Part shown: positions 22,096-34,455 of the stretch, piece by piece
Position numbering within the stretch: the stretch's first letter is position 1
Layout: every line of letters begins with the position of its first letter
DNA from: Sabellastarte sp. h YS-2021
Lineage: Eukaryota; Annelida; Polychaeta; Sabellida; Sabellidae
Length of the DNA: 64,000 nt
Direction: 5' to 3'
NCBI GenBank assembly: GCA_964017235.1
Contig: OZ024933.1
Location: 56,650,255-56,714,254 of the forward strand
Translations under genes and position numbers: made by a program
Notes under the pieces: model-generated
The model's input: the letters and a program-made list of their open reading frames with translations, nothing else
Databases searched by the model: none
What the model was told of the DNA's origin: nothing

Positions 22096-22412
22096 CACCC
22101 TTCAAAGAGTTTTTTAAAACTGTTACTCATAAATGCCACTTTTACAATGGATTGTAACAACCACCACAAAATGTCCTGACAAAGATTGAATGACCAATAA
22201 ATTAAAATTTTTAGTGTGATCATCACTAATTATCACCCATTTTGTCTGACCTATAACTGACCAGAATGGATTTTTTTACTCCATTGGTAGTCATTATAGC
22301 ATGAAACACTTTCCGGGATGAAGTATAGGTTAATCCGATTAGAATAACGTTCCGACATTAGAATCTATCGAAAATACCCCTTCTTATAAATTTGGCGGTA
22401 GACATAAGCAAG
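22096..22412. other. stretch without recognisable gene
   Basis: No gene or nameable repeat is seen. Confidence 0.5.
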
Positions 22413-22673
22413 CTCGAAAATCAATTTATTCATTTATTTGGGGTTTTACATCACTTTCAACTCTGTACAGGTTATATCAGAAATGGGTAGTTGGAAGAGC
22501 AGAGGAAACCAGAACATACAGTTTGCCAAGGTTCTGTACTGTTAACTGCCAACCCACGGTAGGCAAATACGAGCTTTCTCACTTGAGGTAGGGCTGGGAA
22601 CTAAATCCTGACCTCAGAGGTGGGAGGTGAGAGTGTTACCACTCTGGCACCATGACCCCAACTCGAAATTCAA
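22413..22673 (-). mobile_element. SINE family A with target duplication
   Basis: Reverse-orientation copy: the AAATAAATGAATAAAT tail is at the left and the tRNA-like head at the right (CCTCAGAGGTGGGAGG and GGCACCATGACC in plus orientation). The flanks CTCGAAAATCAA (22413-22424) and CTCGAAATTCAA (22662-22673) are an 11-of-12 target duplication. Confidence 0.88.
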
Positions 22674-23514
22674 AACAAAGCTGTCAGTTTATAAAATAAA
22701 AATACCTATAATATTGAAAAAAATGTGGATATTGAAAAAATCATGAAAGGTAAGATATAAGCTGAATAATTGATAATTAGAAAAAGTCAGTGACCGATCG
22801 TAATTCTACACTGTCACCGATAATTAATCAAGTACACATCTTATCGTCCACCCACTAGCATTGACTGTATTTAAAATCAAAAGTGGCTTCATGTAATGAT
22901 GCAGACAAGAATTGAAGATCTATGTCGTGTGTGTTTACAAGTTAAACATATTCTCATGATCTCCATATATTTCAGTGATAGAAATGAAAATTTTGGGCAC
23001 TCACCAAATTGGCAAGTAACTCTGCAGTGAAACTGGCCAATTTCCACTCTATCACAATAAAAGATAGGAAACTTTATGAAAGTAATTAACACTAGATGTA
23101 AACAAATGACTTTCAAACAGCAAGAAATACATTTTTAAATTTACATTAATGTGAAAGTTGTCTACCCACATTTGCAAGGGCCCATTTTTATCACTGTATT
23201 CAAGTCTCCTAGCACTACAAATGAACTATTTACGTCCCACACCACCAACATGATCTGGGGCATAGTTAAGATAAGCTTGTACAGCACTTTCCATTTCACT
23301 CTCATTGCAGTCAACACTTCTCCGGACTACTCTCTGTGAAGAATCTGTGCTGTAAAGAATCAGAAAAGATAAAAATTAAACATTTTTCAAATTATAATGC
23401 ATTAAAATAGACCCTCATTCCTAAAGCCTTGACAATCTGTTGTGATTATTACCTTTAAATAACTGTAAGCTTAAAATAGCTGAGCAAAGGATTGAATAAA
23501 AAATGTTATTTTAT
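22674..23514. other. stretch without recognisable gene
   Basis: Unique AT-rich sequence. Short ORFs at 22889-23116 and 23151-23339 carry no recognisable domain. Confidence 0.5.
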
Positions 23515-24625
23515 AAACATCTGCCACAGGACCAGTAACCTATCGTTGAGTTGTACTGAGACTTTAAGTTTACTAAGATAGCATCAGAGATGCCCGTACC
23601 CGAGAGCCTGGGGAAATAGTTTTCAATACCATGATATACAGAAGTAGTGAAACAGTACAAAAACTGGGATACTATCAGCCCAGTGTCACTTATATAAAGG
23701 TCCAAATGATGTTTAAGCGGAGAAAATAATATCTAAGAGAAAGAAAATGTATGCAAAGATAAAGTATTAAAACAATTCAATAGCAAGATGACAGCATTAA
23801 TCAGTATTAAAAAATAATACATTAAAAATATAAAGCTATAAAATTTATTAATTGGAGAACAGCTGTCAATGGAAATAGCATAATTATGTAAAAGTGCATA
23901 TAATAATCAGTTGCAGCAATCCATATATCTTTGTCATAAGAGAAAGATGTCTCAAATATGGCAGATGAACACACTTTGGCAGAGCAAAAAGGTCACACCA
24001 TGATGTACACATACATTTACAAACACCCTCTAACCAATGTCCCTACCAAGTGTCAACCTTCTACACCTTATGGAATCCAAGAAATAGCCCAGACAAAATT
24101 TTAAAACTAATGATCACTACAACAAGGTCAAAAGTCAAATCAAGGTCACAAAATGATGTTGCACACCTACAACCTATAACCAATATCCCTACCAAGTATC
24201 AACTTCATACACCTTACGGTTTTCAAGATTTTATAGGTCAAGGTCACTATGGCAAGGTCAAAGGTCAAATCAAGGTCAGACCATGACATTCACACCATGA
24301 CATTGCACACCTACACACCCTAGCCAATGTCTCTACCAAGTAGCAACTTCCTACACCTTACAGTTCCCGAGATATAGCCCAGACAAGATTTTATAGGTCA
24401 AGGTCATTATGGCGAGGTCAAAGGTCATATCAAGGTCACATCATGACGTTGCACATCTACACCTCCTAACCAATGTCCCTACCAAGTATCAACTTCCTAC
24501 ACCTTAGGGTTTCCGAGATACAGGCCTGGACAAACATTTTCCCACCATCCGCTCGCCTGCCCATCCGGACACCATGGGTGAAAACAATACCCCAACAGTC
24601 CTTAATGGCTGTGGAGTAAAAAGAC
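23515..24625 (+). repeat. dispersed repeat D, copy 2, with TGACCT tandem repeat
   Basis: Second copy of the repeat at 20820-22095, without the SINE. The tandem part (23990-24560) has four monomers with perfect AGGTCA-A-AGGTCA direct repeats at 24255-24267 and 24415-24427. It ends with CCATCCGGACACCATGGGTG like copy 1. Confidence 0.85.
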
Positions 24626-25559
24626 AAATTTACAATACCTTCTTAATTAAAGTGATAATTTCAAAGATGCAGTGGTTACATGCACGTTATCCTTCTGGTT
24701 TCATGCTGATGGCAAATTAATAGCAATAACAGTTGGAGTAACTGAAGACAGATTCAGATTTATAGATATTTTGAGCTTTTTACTTACAACAAGATACAAA
24801 AAACATTTTAGATGCAATACATTTAATCTAACAGGTGTCAGCAAATATTTAAAAAAGAAAACCTACTGAGTGCACATCCTGAATTGCATCTCCTCTCAAC
24901 TGTTTCATCATCAGTATCTGAACTGTCATCAACTGGGCCACCAAAAAATACAAAAAGATAAACTGACACCGACATTAACAGATGAACATTACAGTTGGAA
25001 GACAAACATATTTGTCATTTACAAGTGTATTTCAATAAAAATTATTTTCAGGTGGATTTTAAAGAAACGGTTAAATTTATCCCATTTCTATTTAATAGAG
25101 GTGAGATTGAGTAAATGATGCTCGGTAAATGAGCCAAATTTTATGAAAATTCAATCCTAATTTTAAGAGATGAGTAATATATTACTAACACAAATTACTT
25201 GCATTAAATCACACAATACACAATGTGAACATAGTATGTAATATAGTGACATAAACTAATTCAAATGATTTAAGACTTTAATTCATTTACAGAAACCATC
25301 ATAGTCAATGGTGTTTCCTGTCAAAGTGCATATTAACTTTGCAAGGGCTCCACATCAAATCAAAATGTCATACTCAACTATTTGTACTCGTCACTCCCTA
25401 TTATTAAATCATGTATCACAAATACCACACACTCATAGTTGGTTTTGTAATTGTCTTGTTTCTAAAACTGGATCCTGTAACTCTGAGTACTTGAGGCAAA
25501 TATGAGACTTTATCTTATGGTACCTGCAATATTGCAGCGACAAGACTATCTACTTCTAA
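24626..25559. other. stretch without recognisable gene
   Basis: Several short ORFs (24672-24869, 24870-25118, 25308-25505) show no domain or splice-site pattern I would trust. Confidence 0.5.
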
Positions 25560-27830
25560 TCCTGAAAATGTGGTATGTGATTTGGCTTGTGAGGAGAAAG
25601 GTGTGAGAAGGCTATAGCAGATGGCCATTTGCAAACATAAAAGTTTTAAGCTTTTTCCTGAAGGAGACAATGTTGCATTGACAGGTATTGAAATACTAGA
25701 TCTTGTGTCTCGACACAGTGTATCCCTGGACGGGACATGGTTGAAGCGTGAATGTGTTGGACTTGAATCACCTGTTTCCCTAACACCAGGTCAGGATTCG
25801 TCATAGTAGGGCACAAATACTTACTGCCCCACAAGGTTCAAGCAGAGGTCTTGGAACTCATTTATGGCCAAAAAACCGCCTTGGTTCCAGATACTTTATG
25901 TGTAACTTGCTTCTGGAAGGGACCAGGTTCCCCTTACAGTGTGTTCCCCTAAGTGAGCACTCGCCCTTCTTGATGCATCTGTTAAGATTTGCGGAGCATA
26001 TTTATGTAGGTGTAATGGTTGACTTTGAAGCACATTATCATCCTTCATCCACCATTTTAGATGGGGTGGAGTGATCTGGGATCACCTTTTCTTTAGTGAG
26101 TCTGGTACCCTGCAGCTATTCTTCAAGTGCCACTGTATTGGCCTCATGTGGAGGTGACCTAGGTGGACTTGCTTCTCTATGGGTATCAGTAACCCTTTCA
26201 AGGGCATCAGCTGCTGGATAGGGCCTGTGGGTCTGGAGAGAAATTTCTGGATTTGCATTCAAGGTCTAACACTAGGGCAGATCTGACCTTACCCTCTTCA
26301 AGCTGAACTGATAACCTACCAGGTCAAAGACAAAGTCCAGTTCTAATTTTCATGTTAACCATTAAAACTTACTCCTGACACACAGCTACTAGAGATTGTA
26401 TATGTTGGAGACAGGTTTGGTGGGCACTGGCATTGACTGACCAGTCGTGCTGGTGGAATGTGATATTTAGTAATGCCATAGATAGACCTCCTTCACCACC
26501 ACCGAGAGAACACCCTGTGTACTGTGAAAACAGACCAAAACAGGAGTGCTTGAATTGGCAGGGAAGGCCCTGGATGAGAAAACTCTGGTACTTCCTTTAT
26601 GGTTGAATGGGGTGAGGGAGTAGGCACCTTTGAGGTTATCCACTCCTCTGGCTGAAGGGAGGTTAATGTGGTTCCCGATATCCCATCTGAATTATTCAGG
26701 GTACTGAGCCACTTTTCCTGCCCGACAACCTGGTCAAACTGGTCGTTTCTGGAAGGGGAGGGTATAGCCTTCCTGGGAGATTCTTATAAACTTGAGACTG
26801 GCCCATAGGGCAGCCCAAGTTTGAGCATGCAGATATGGGCCAAAAACAGTGTCAACACTGGTGACAGGTTCACTGATCTACACAGTAAGACACCATCCAA
26901 AAGGGATCTGCGAACTTAAGTCATTTCCATACAACCCTACTGTGGAAAACAATAATAGTCATTTATGAGAACTGTGACCCCTGGTCTGATTAACAGATAA
27001 ATTGACCAATGCTTGACTTGTGAAAACCGGCAAATGGGTTATAATCTTCAGGGGAGGGCTGAGTTTGCAAACTCAGACCCCTGGCGTCAGCTAACACTGG
27101 TCACAGGCTGGCTAAAAGGCAAGCTGGGTGGCCAGTTAGGAGGGTGGATCACTGTATCTCACTGGAAAATCTTGGTGAACCTCCACAGTAACTGATACAG
27201 CAGACTTCTTGCTGGCAGCAGGCTGACCAGTCCGGTTGATTTCGGCATCTCACCGGGACCAGTAACTGGATGGCGTGGGGTCTGATAAGATAAGGCTGAC
27301 AGGTAGTTGGACAAATCTTGTTGGGAACGTCTTCTTATCTATAGTCACTTTCGAACAGCTAGGAGGTCCTGACAGCACGCTGGCTGACTGGTCTGGTAGG
27401 TTGAGACAGTCATCTCACGGGACCAATCACTGGTACAAGAATTTTTCTGTAACCAATTTCCTCAGGCAGTAATTGCTTGTTCTAAGATGGCCACTTGGAC
27501 CCTTAAAAGGCTTCTGCTGGTCTGTTAGCCAGTCCTGTGGACATGCCCAGTACCAGGGCCTAACCGGTTATAGGTGAAGCAATGCTCTGTAACTGGTTCC
27601 TGGTGGCTCCACAGTTCTGCGAAAACTTATAGGAGCTGGCAGAACTGGGCGAATTAGACTACATCTCAGCAGGGTCGACTTATATGAAACAACTGCCTTC
27701 TTCCTGTCCACAACTGGGGAATCAGCAGATTTTCTCTGCAACCAACAATCCTCTGTAACCGGTAAGCCTGGATGCTGGTATTCCATAGTGTACTCAACCT
27801 CCAAAGCCATTTTTAGGTGGGGTGCGTGTA
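25560..27830 (-). pseudogene. ancient DIRS-type relic (RNase H and RT part, probably more)
   Basis: Bases 25770-26480 align, on the minus strand, with the DIRS element at about 12690-13430. Shared blocks include GTGTAACTTGCTYTCTGG, CAGTGTG...CTAAGTGAGC, GATGCRTCTGTWAAGATTTGC, GGTGTAATGGTTGAC and CAAGTGCCACTGTATKGG. It corresponds to RNase H and the RT thumb/connection. The reading frame is destroyed by many stops and indels, so this is a far older insertion than the one at 9.5 kb. From 26480 to 27830 the DNA stays GC-richer than its surroundings and probably belongs to the same relic, but I could not align it. Confidence 0.8.
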
Positions 27831-27839
27831 ACCAACCCG

Positions 27840-28760
27840 TCTATTATATTGATGTGTCCGATGTCTGTCTGTCCGTCCACATTTTCGTTTCTGGACTTTA
27901 ATTCAAAAATGCTTTGTCCAATCGAATTCAAACTTGACAGGGACATACATAACCATCAAAGTTAGGTTCATTTCGAAATTGGTGGTATTCCATCTGTTCG
28001 TTTGTCCGTCCATCAACATTTATGTTTCCGGATTCTAACTCGAAAACGCTTAATTTGTTCAATCAAATTCAAACTTGACAGGAAGATAGGTTACCATCAT
28101 AGCTAGGTTCCTTTTGAAATTCTGTCTGTTTGAGAATACCCGAATTCTCACCTGAATTACTGTTAGCTGGATATATAAAATAAAATAAACTGCCCTTCAT
28201 GCTTTTTTCACCCATTTCTATGAGGAAATATGTACGTCATCGCTTCTGATAATAGACAAATTTCTTCAGTCAGTTTTGAGTGTTCAGCCTGGTAGCGATA
28301 GCACCGACACGTTGGTGAGTTAGTTTTGGGACAACTCACCCCAGAATGTGTACAAACTCGCGAAATCGTGCTCGAGAGTGAACACTGCCATCATAGCTAA
28401 GTTGCTTTCGAAATTGGTGTAATTTCGTTGTTTGTTCGTTTTTTGTCTGTCCGTCAACATTTCAGTTTCCGAGAAACTAAATATGAGAACTGGGCCAAAA
28501 TGTGCAAAAATGTGACCTTTAAGAGGCCACCAGTAACCGTGAAATTGAAGGTCAAGGTCACAAAACAATAGTGTTCGTGGCATTGCCCATATATACCCAC
28601 ATACCAAATTTGAAAGGTCTAACTAAAATATTTTTAAGTTACCGCGTCCGAAAGGAAATCTTTGCGGCTGCGGCAGTGGCGTGACCGTCCTGAATCCCAA
28701 GTATGCCCGACTTTCATCTGGGGATAAAATAGTAACTCAAAATTAGTCACTTAAACTTCT
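27840..28760 (+). repeat. GTCCGTCMACATTT repeat family
   Basis: Two ~130-bp tandem units (27860-28110) carry TCTGTCCGTCCA-ACATTT, GTTTCYGGA, AATTCAAACTTGACAGG and CATCAWAGYTAGGTTC. A further related unit at 28380-28760 ends in a hairpin-like GCCCGACTTTCATCTGGGG. It looks like a dispersed non-coding element. I cannot name its class. Confidence 0.7.
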
Positions 28761-29019
28761 GTGTGCACCATCTGGGAGCAAAATGAACTTGATGTAAAAC
28801 AAGTCTGTTACATAAAAATGTGAAACAAGTTGTAAAGTAAGAAAACTTTTATTGATAATAAATTAAATTGGGCCTAATATCAGGTTTAAATGAAGTTACT
28901 TCACCTTGGATAATGATGCAAGATTGGGAGGTGAGAGCTTCTAATGATGGACCTTTCAGTAATTATATTTTAGAATATATTACCTGATAGGAACATAGCT
29001 TTCGTATAGTCAAACTTCA
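28761..29019. other. stretch without recognisable gene
   Basis: Nothing recognised. Confidence 0.5.
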
Positions 29020-29223
29020 TCAATCCTTTCTCTGGACTCTGGCCTTTGACTCCTTCTTATTTGGCCAAAACACATGTTCTCCATAAATCCACTTAGCAGA
29101 AACCACTCTGTCCACCATGCTGCCTTGCTCTTTCCAGGCTGCTCTGGACCCCATCAGTAATGCTGGAATAAAACTAACAGTAAACAGAAACTTCACAATT
29201 TTTTCGTTTATGGGAGTCACCAT
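29020..29223 (-). CDS. possible small single-pass membrane protein ORF or exon
   Basis: The 294-base frame 29020-29313 has an internal ATG at about 29223 that would give a ~67-residue protein. It has a hydrophobic segment near its start (IVKFLFTVSFIPALLMG) followed by a mixed, charged, Trp-containing C-terminus (WKEQG, KWIYGEHVFWPNKKE) ending in a basic tail. The amino-acid mix looks more like a real protein than other small frames here. I do not recognise a family, and no intron, promoter or neighbour supports it. A CAG/GTAATA donor-like site follows at about 28984-28992. It could be a chance ORF. Confidence 0.2.
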   Translation of the reverse strand: MVTPINEKIVKFLFTVSFIPALLMGSRAAWKEQGSMVDRVVSAKWIYGEHVFWPNKKESKARVQRKD

Positions 29224-29749
29224 ATTGGTGGATACTAAAGTTTGTGAGGGATCAATGTCAATTTTTATCTGCGAGCAATCTACGTGAATTATTTGTACCC
29301 ATAGCACTCCCACATTACACCATATAAGGAAACCAAATAAGTAGGACTAGAAGTCACAACTAGCCAACCAATCGACAACAGATACAATGTGTTATATATT
29401 GATATATTTAAACGAGGAATAATAAAAAATGTCCAAATCCATCACACATTAGCTTGCATATTGTTAGATAAAATGAGTTAAAATCAAACTACAGGCTTGT
29501 TTTTTGTATTGTTTATACACTTACATAAAAGCAGAAGTACCATATACCTGAGTAATACCTCTTACAACACCTACTTCCTGTCTCACCAAAATGCACTAGA
29601 AGTTGCAGGAAAATGACAAATTTAATGACTTTTACAGATTATGGACATATATTTTCATTTTAATTCACATATTTGTCATGAAAAATAATTAGTGATTAGC
29701 TGACATCAAATATTCTAATCCGTGACATCCCTACAAATAAGGGTACTGG
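29224..29749. other. stretch without recognisable gene
   Basis: Unique AT-rich sequence apart from the 5' part of the ORF noted at 29020-29313. Confidence 0.45.
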
Positions 29750-30292
29750 ATAGTATAGGGATCGACTGCCATGTTGAGGATCGATATCAAAAATTTAGGG
29801 TGGTAGATCGATCAATATTTCAATATCGGGACCATTAACGTAAGCCGTGGGCGATAATACAGGTTCTTTAAAAAAGTGCACATATTAATTCACAAAATTA
29901 TCAAAACATATTACCTATGGACCAAAAATATATTTCTGCAATAAAAATAAAATAAGCCAAACAAAAATCCAATCAAGTAAGAGTTTTCATACTTTCCTGT
30001 GTACTAGCTGTCAGGTTTTGTTTCTCTTCCGTGAAACCCGAAGTTGTCATTGACAATGTAAACAAAGATGGCGCCAGACTTGAAACCAGTTTATTTTGGT
30101 TGCAAATGTGCATTTTAAGACATTTATATAATAAATGTTTATTTAAACAGTACATTTACTCTGTTTATTTTATTTTGTCTGTTTCTTATATGTGGTTTCG
30201 ATATTGAAATGCTAGTAGGATGTGTCGATATCGGCAGTTCAGTGGGATGATCGATCGATATTGAAAGACTGAGCACCAATCCCTATACTAGT
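29750..30292. mobile_element. terminal-inverted-repeat element (TAGTATAGGGAT ends)
   Basis: The left end TAGTATAGGGATCGACTG pairs with the right end ATCCCTATACTA. Sub-terminal GATCGATATC/ATCGATCGATATTG motifs are also inverted. The flanking GTACTGGA and GTACAGAT match at 5 of 8 positions, weakly compatible with an old 8-bp target duplication. The short ORF at 29973-30155 has no domain. Confidence 0.6.
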
Positions 30293-30719
30293 ACAGATTT
30301 CAACAGAAATTATATTACTGGCCCATATACATATGCAAATTACGTATACGAGTTGCACTTATTTCAATACATATATGTTCCATGATTTCAAAGAAGCTTG
30401 AGCCTTTATCAAGGCTATATTGTACACCACTTGGGTTTGTATGTGTGTGTTGTAAGGGGGGGCGCTGTGCTGTGTTCACATAAACTTGGCTCTATATCTG
30501 GTCTGGTGAATGCAATTTTTTTTAAACTTGTAAATATCTTAGTGACAAGCACAATATAAAATGAATGCATGGAGTGTTTTTTTATTAACTGTGAAAAATT
30601 CATATCTGTGACAATTATAACAAATCAGAAGCCAAAACTACCTAATTTCAGCAATTATAATAAATGTTGTATGATACAAAGAAAAATAATCTTTTGCCGC
30701 ACATTAAGTACAAAATCCA
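30293..30719. other. stretch without recognisable gene
   Basis: Nothing recognised. Confidence 0.5.
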
Positions 30720-30723
30720 TTAA

Positions 30724-31021
30724 CGGGCTATCAACATTATGACGTACATTTACTTAGTGTAGTCCTTGCTATGTGGCTTGCATAGAAAGCACATATTCAT
30801 TGCTGTGCATGCATGGACATCTTTGCAGTGTTTGTAAATATGTTGAACTACGTCACACAAGGCTAGTCTGTTGTTCTTTTACATTTAGAGTATCTATATA
30901 CTGATGTACACACAAGCAAAAAAAAAACGACACAGTTTGGATTGCTTTGCAAAGTTACAGTCAGAAGACAAGTTATATTTTTATACTGTGCTTTTATGCT
31001 GGTACATAGGTTGATAGCCAC
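30724..31021. mobile_element. 298-bp piggyBac-like MITE with TTAA duplication
   Basis: The ends CGGGCTATCAAC and GTTGATAGCCAC share GGCTATCAAC with the 1.37-kb element at 3031-4397 and are bordered by TTAA (30720-30723 and 31022-31025). No ORF is present. Confidence 0.78.
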
Positions 31022-31025
31022 TTAA

Positions 31026-31935
31026 GAAAAAATTCAAAATAAAATTCCTTGTTTCAGTATGAATTGTGCTGATATTTGCAACACATATATGTACATATTA
31101 TTTACCCGAGGGTCAGATTGATGCAGAAGTATTTGTAAAAAGAAATGAAAATAACATTGAAAATTAATCTTGTGTTCAAAGCCTCATATGAGGCTAAACT
31201 TTTGTGTAAACCCACATGTGTGCTGGTGGATTTACTGTGCAGATATATCTACTAGCTGTAACCTTAAATTCTCACATATTCACACACCAAAGTGCTTAGA
31301 AAGTGATATAAACAACGAAATAAAGTAAATTGTTGCTACCGTAACAATAGTCGGTCAATTTCCCCCCCAAAAAAAATGTTAGGGAGGAAACTTTTACAGG
31401 GGATATGGCTTTCATTTGATTTTGAAGGCCGGTACATGTATTTTGTATCAAAACTTTGACTTTCTCTCATCATACAAATCAGAATTTATTGGTCACATTG
31501 TGTCAAGTTACAATGGGAGCAGTACACTTAACAGGGAGAAAAAAAACGCTATAATTATTCCACTGACTGAACTTAATGTATTTATGCTGTAAGCAATGTT
31601 TATAATCAGATCTTAATAGATATAAAAACAGCTCTATCAGCAATTCACTCAACCTAATCAGTACTGATAGACTTAACATGACATGTTGTGTCAAGTTATA
31701 ATGGAGAGCAGTACATTTAACATGGAGAAAGAAAAAAATGCAAATTATAAACAACGCCAGTGTAAAGATATATAATACATATGCCATTCAAGTCTATACA
31801 TACAACAGATAAATATAATAACAAGTAAAACATTAGTTGAAAAATATATTACCTGATATTTGGCGATTTTAAATTAAAATCTCTCTCCACCAATTCCTTT
31901 ATTTCCATCATGGCTGATGCATGCCTTCCTGTTGT
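31026..31935. other. stretch without recognisable gene
   Basis: A ~50-bp segment (GTCAAGTTAYAATGG...GAGCAGTACA) occurs twice, at about 31502 and 31690, producing the 94-codon frame at 31503-31787. No gene is supported. Confidence 0.5.
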
Positions 31936-34455
31936 CTGTTTATGATGTTATCCAAACGTCAATATGACGTCTTTCAAAAACGTCAAACTGCCATCTTATT
32001 GTGATGTTGTAAAGACATTGCAAATACATTATAAGACGTTGCAACGTAATTTCAACACATTTTAGACATCATAACTACGTCAGATGCCGGCTGGGAACGC
32101 ACATGCTATTTCCGCAAACGCACATGATATTTTCGCCAACGCACATGATATTTTCGCCAACACAGATGAAAATATAGCCAAGGCAGATGATATTTTCGGC
32201 AACGCAGATAAAAACAATATACATAGTTTCCCACCAACACAGATTATATTTTCGCCACCACAGATGATAATAACACCAATGCAAATGATATTTTCACCAG
32301 TACTTGTAGATAAAAAAAATTGCCAACGCAGATGAATATATAGCCAACACAGATGATATTTTCGCCACCACAGATGAAAATAACACCAACACAGATTATT
32401 GATTTTTTTCATCAATACTTGTAGATAAAAAATTTTAGCCAACGCAGATGAAAATATAGCCAACACAGATGATATTTTTGCCAACGCAGATAAAAATGCT
32501 GCAAGTTACTATAAATAGAATGTTTACTGTACATAGAATGGTCTGCCCTGAATAGAAGTAGGGACAGCTCACTTCTTTGTATCAGGGTATGTGCAAGCTA
32601 CTACATACACACACAGAATATGTAAAAGATCAAATATAGGTCACTGACTCTAAATGGAGTGACAATACGAGTACAATGACTATGATTACATATAAGTGAA
32701 TCTTTACGTGTTAATGTTAAATTAACTGTACAAAAGTTAAGCTAGGGTTACCTCAAACTGCCAGAACTACTACAGACCCAGATATTAGAGGACCCTAAAG
32801 TCAATCATGCCAAATACCCCAGATCAGAATGAGGAGACCCCAGCATGACTTCAGTTATCCAATTTTTCATTGAACTTTATACATAAAAATTCCCTAAAAT
32901 TAAATATTACCTTAAAGTATGTTATGGTCACCTTAACTTGTAATGTACAAACTCTTAACTCATTTGCTATTAATATTGTGGTGACCTTGATTATGAACTA
33001 TTGAACTTAAACTTATGTTATGGTCACCTTAACTTGTAAATATATTCCGTAAACTCATTCATTATTCATATGTCTTTACGTTAGCCTGACACTACTGTAT
33101 AGACTTTGTTAGGACATAACTCAGTAGTAATCAAATTTATAATTTATGTATTTCATAAATACATTTGTAATACTGTATTTAACAAATAAAAAAATGTGAA
33201 CTGTCATCACTTGGTAATTTGCTATTGACCTATTCAAGGGCAGGCTATTCTATGTCCAGTAGACTATTTATAGTAACTTGCAGTATTTTCATCTGCGTTG
33301 GCGAAAATATCATCTGTGTTGGCTATATTTTCATCTGTGTTGTCGAAAATATCATCTGTGGTGGCGAAAATATCATCTGTGGTGGCGAAAAATTCATCTG
33401 TGGTGACGAAAATTTTATCTGTGGTGGCGAACTTTTCAGCTTTGGTGGCTAAAATTTCATATATGTTGGCGAAAATACCATATGTGGTGGCCATATTTTC
33501 ATCTGTGTTGGTGGAAAATTATGTATATTGTAACTCGCCAACACAGATATTTCTAACAAAAACAACACCACTGGTGGCGCTAATACTCTTTCGTAAATAC
33601 TCATGCGAAGATATGAGGTAACATATTTCCATTGGGGGCATATACTTTCAAAAATCATCGCCATCCACAGCACCCAACTCAATAAGACCATTTATAGAGG
33701 CATTATGTATTCATCCAGGTCCTAGATCATGACTGTTTCACAGCTGAATGAATATGTAAACATGCATTGGTCACCGCATCTCAGCCACCAATGCAAATTC
33801 GAGAATTATATAGGTGCATCATGAAACTTTCATAGCACCCCTACCAATCCGAGAAGTGTATGAGTGCATGATGCAACTGATAATCGCATTTTTATCTTCA
33901 GAAGCCTTTATTTTGTACGAGTGCATGCTGACACATATAATATTGCTAGAATCCCCGCCCCACGAAAATTTGTGACCTTATGTCTCCTCCTGAATAATGT
34001 ATTGGGTGCTGTTGCCATGTCTTTAAAGGAAAGGAACTCAACATTCAATTCATTGAAAGAAAATTAACTGACTGTATAACTAAAAAATGTATCTGTATAG
34101 GTTTACTGTTGTATAACTATAAAAAGCTATACCATATTTAATATATATGTAATAATAAATAACATTCGCTTAACCAGCCTCTGTAGCACCAGTGATTCTG
34201 TAGCACCACAAGAGATCCGGCACTTGGATGAGCGCACCATGACTCCATAACTGATAGGAAAAAAACAGAGCTCATCAGTGAATTCATTAAAGGAAAATTA
34301 TAAATTATTGCTTTTCTTTGCTTTTTTCGTCACTGTAATTATAGTGTATTACAATATAAGATAGTGTACATACAACTTAATAAATAAAATAAACCCAAAG
34401 AAAATCTTCTCATGAATATTAATGAGTTGGGTGCTATGACCGTGAGTATTAAAGT
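31936..34455 (-). repeat. modular repeat (copy 2): ACGTT tract, inverted 21-bp minisatellites, body
   Basis: Read on the minus strand the order is body (34455-33531), minisatellite (33530-33281), spacer, inverted minisatellite (32510-32096) and an ACGTT-rich tract (32095-31936) that starts CCCAGCCGGCATCTGACG. The minisatellite unit is 21 bp (GATGATATTTTCGCCACCACA and variants), a multiple of three, which creates long ORFs such as 32080-32484 and 33219-33452. Flanking segments at 32490-32575 and 33230-33300 are inverted copies (GCAAGTTACTATAAATAG), so the two arrays form a large foldback around about 650 bases. Confidence 0.8.

Noticed and set aside
20820..24625. A local tandem segmental duplication
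   Set aside because: A third copy in reverse orientation at 34960-35230 shows that this is a dispersed repeat.
32080..33494. Several repetitive ORFs (up to 134 codons) rich in ENIICVG-type repeats
   Set aside because: They are translations of a 21-bp minisatellite, present on both strands and in several frames.
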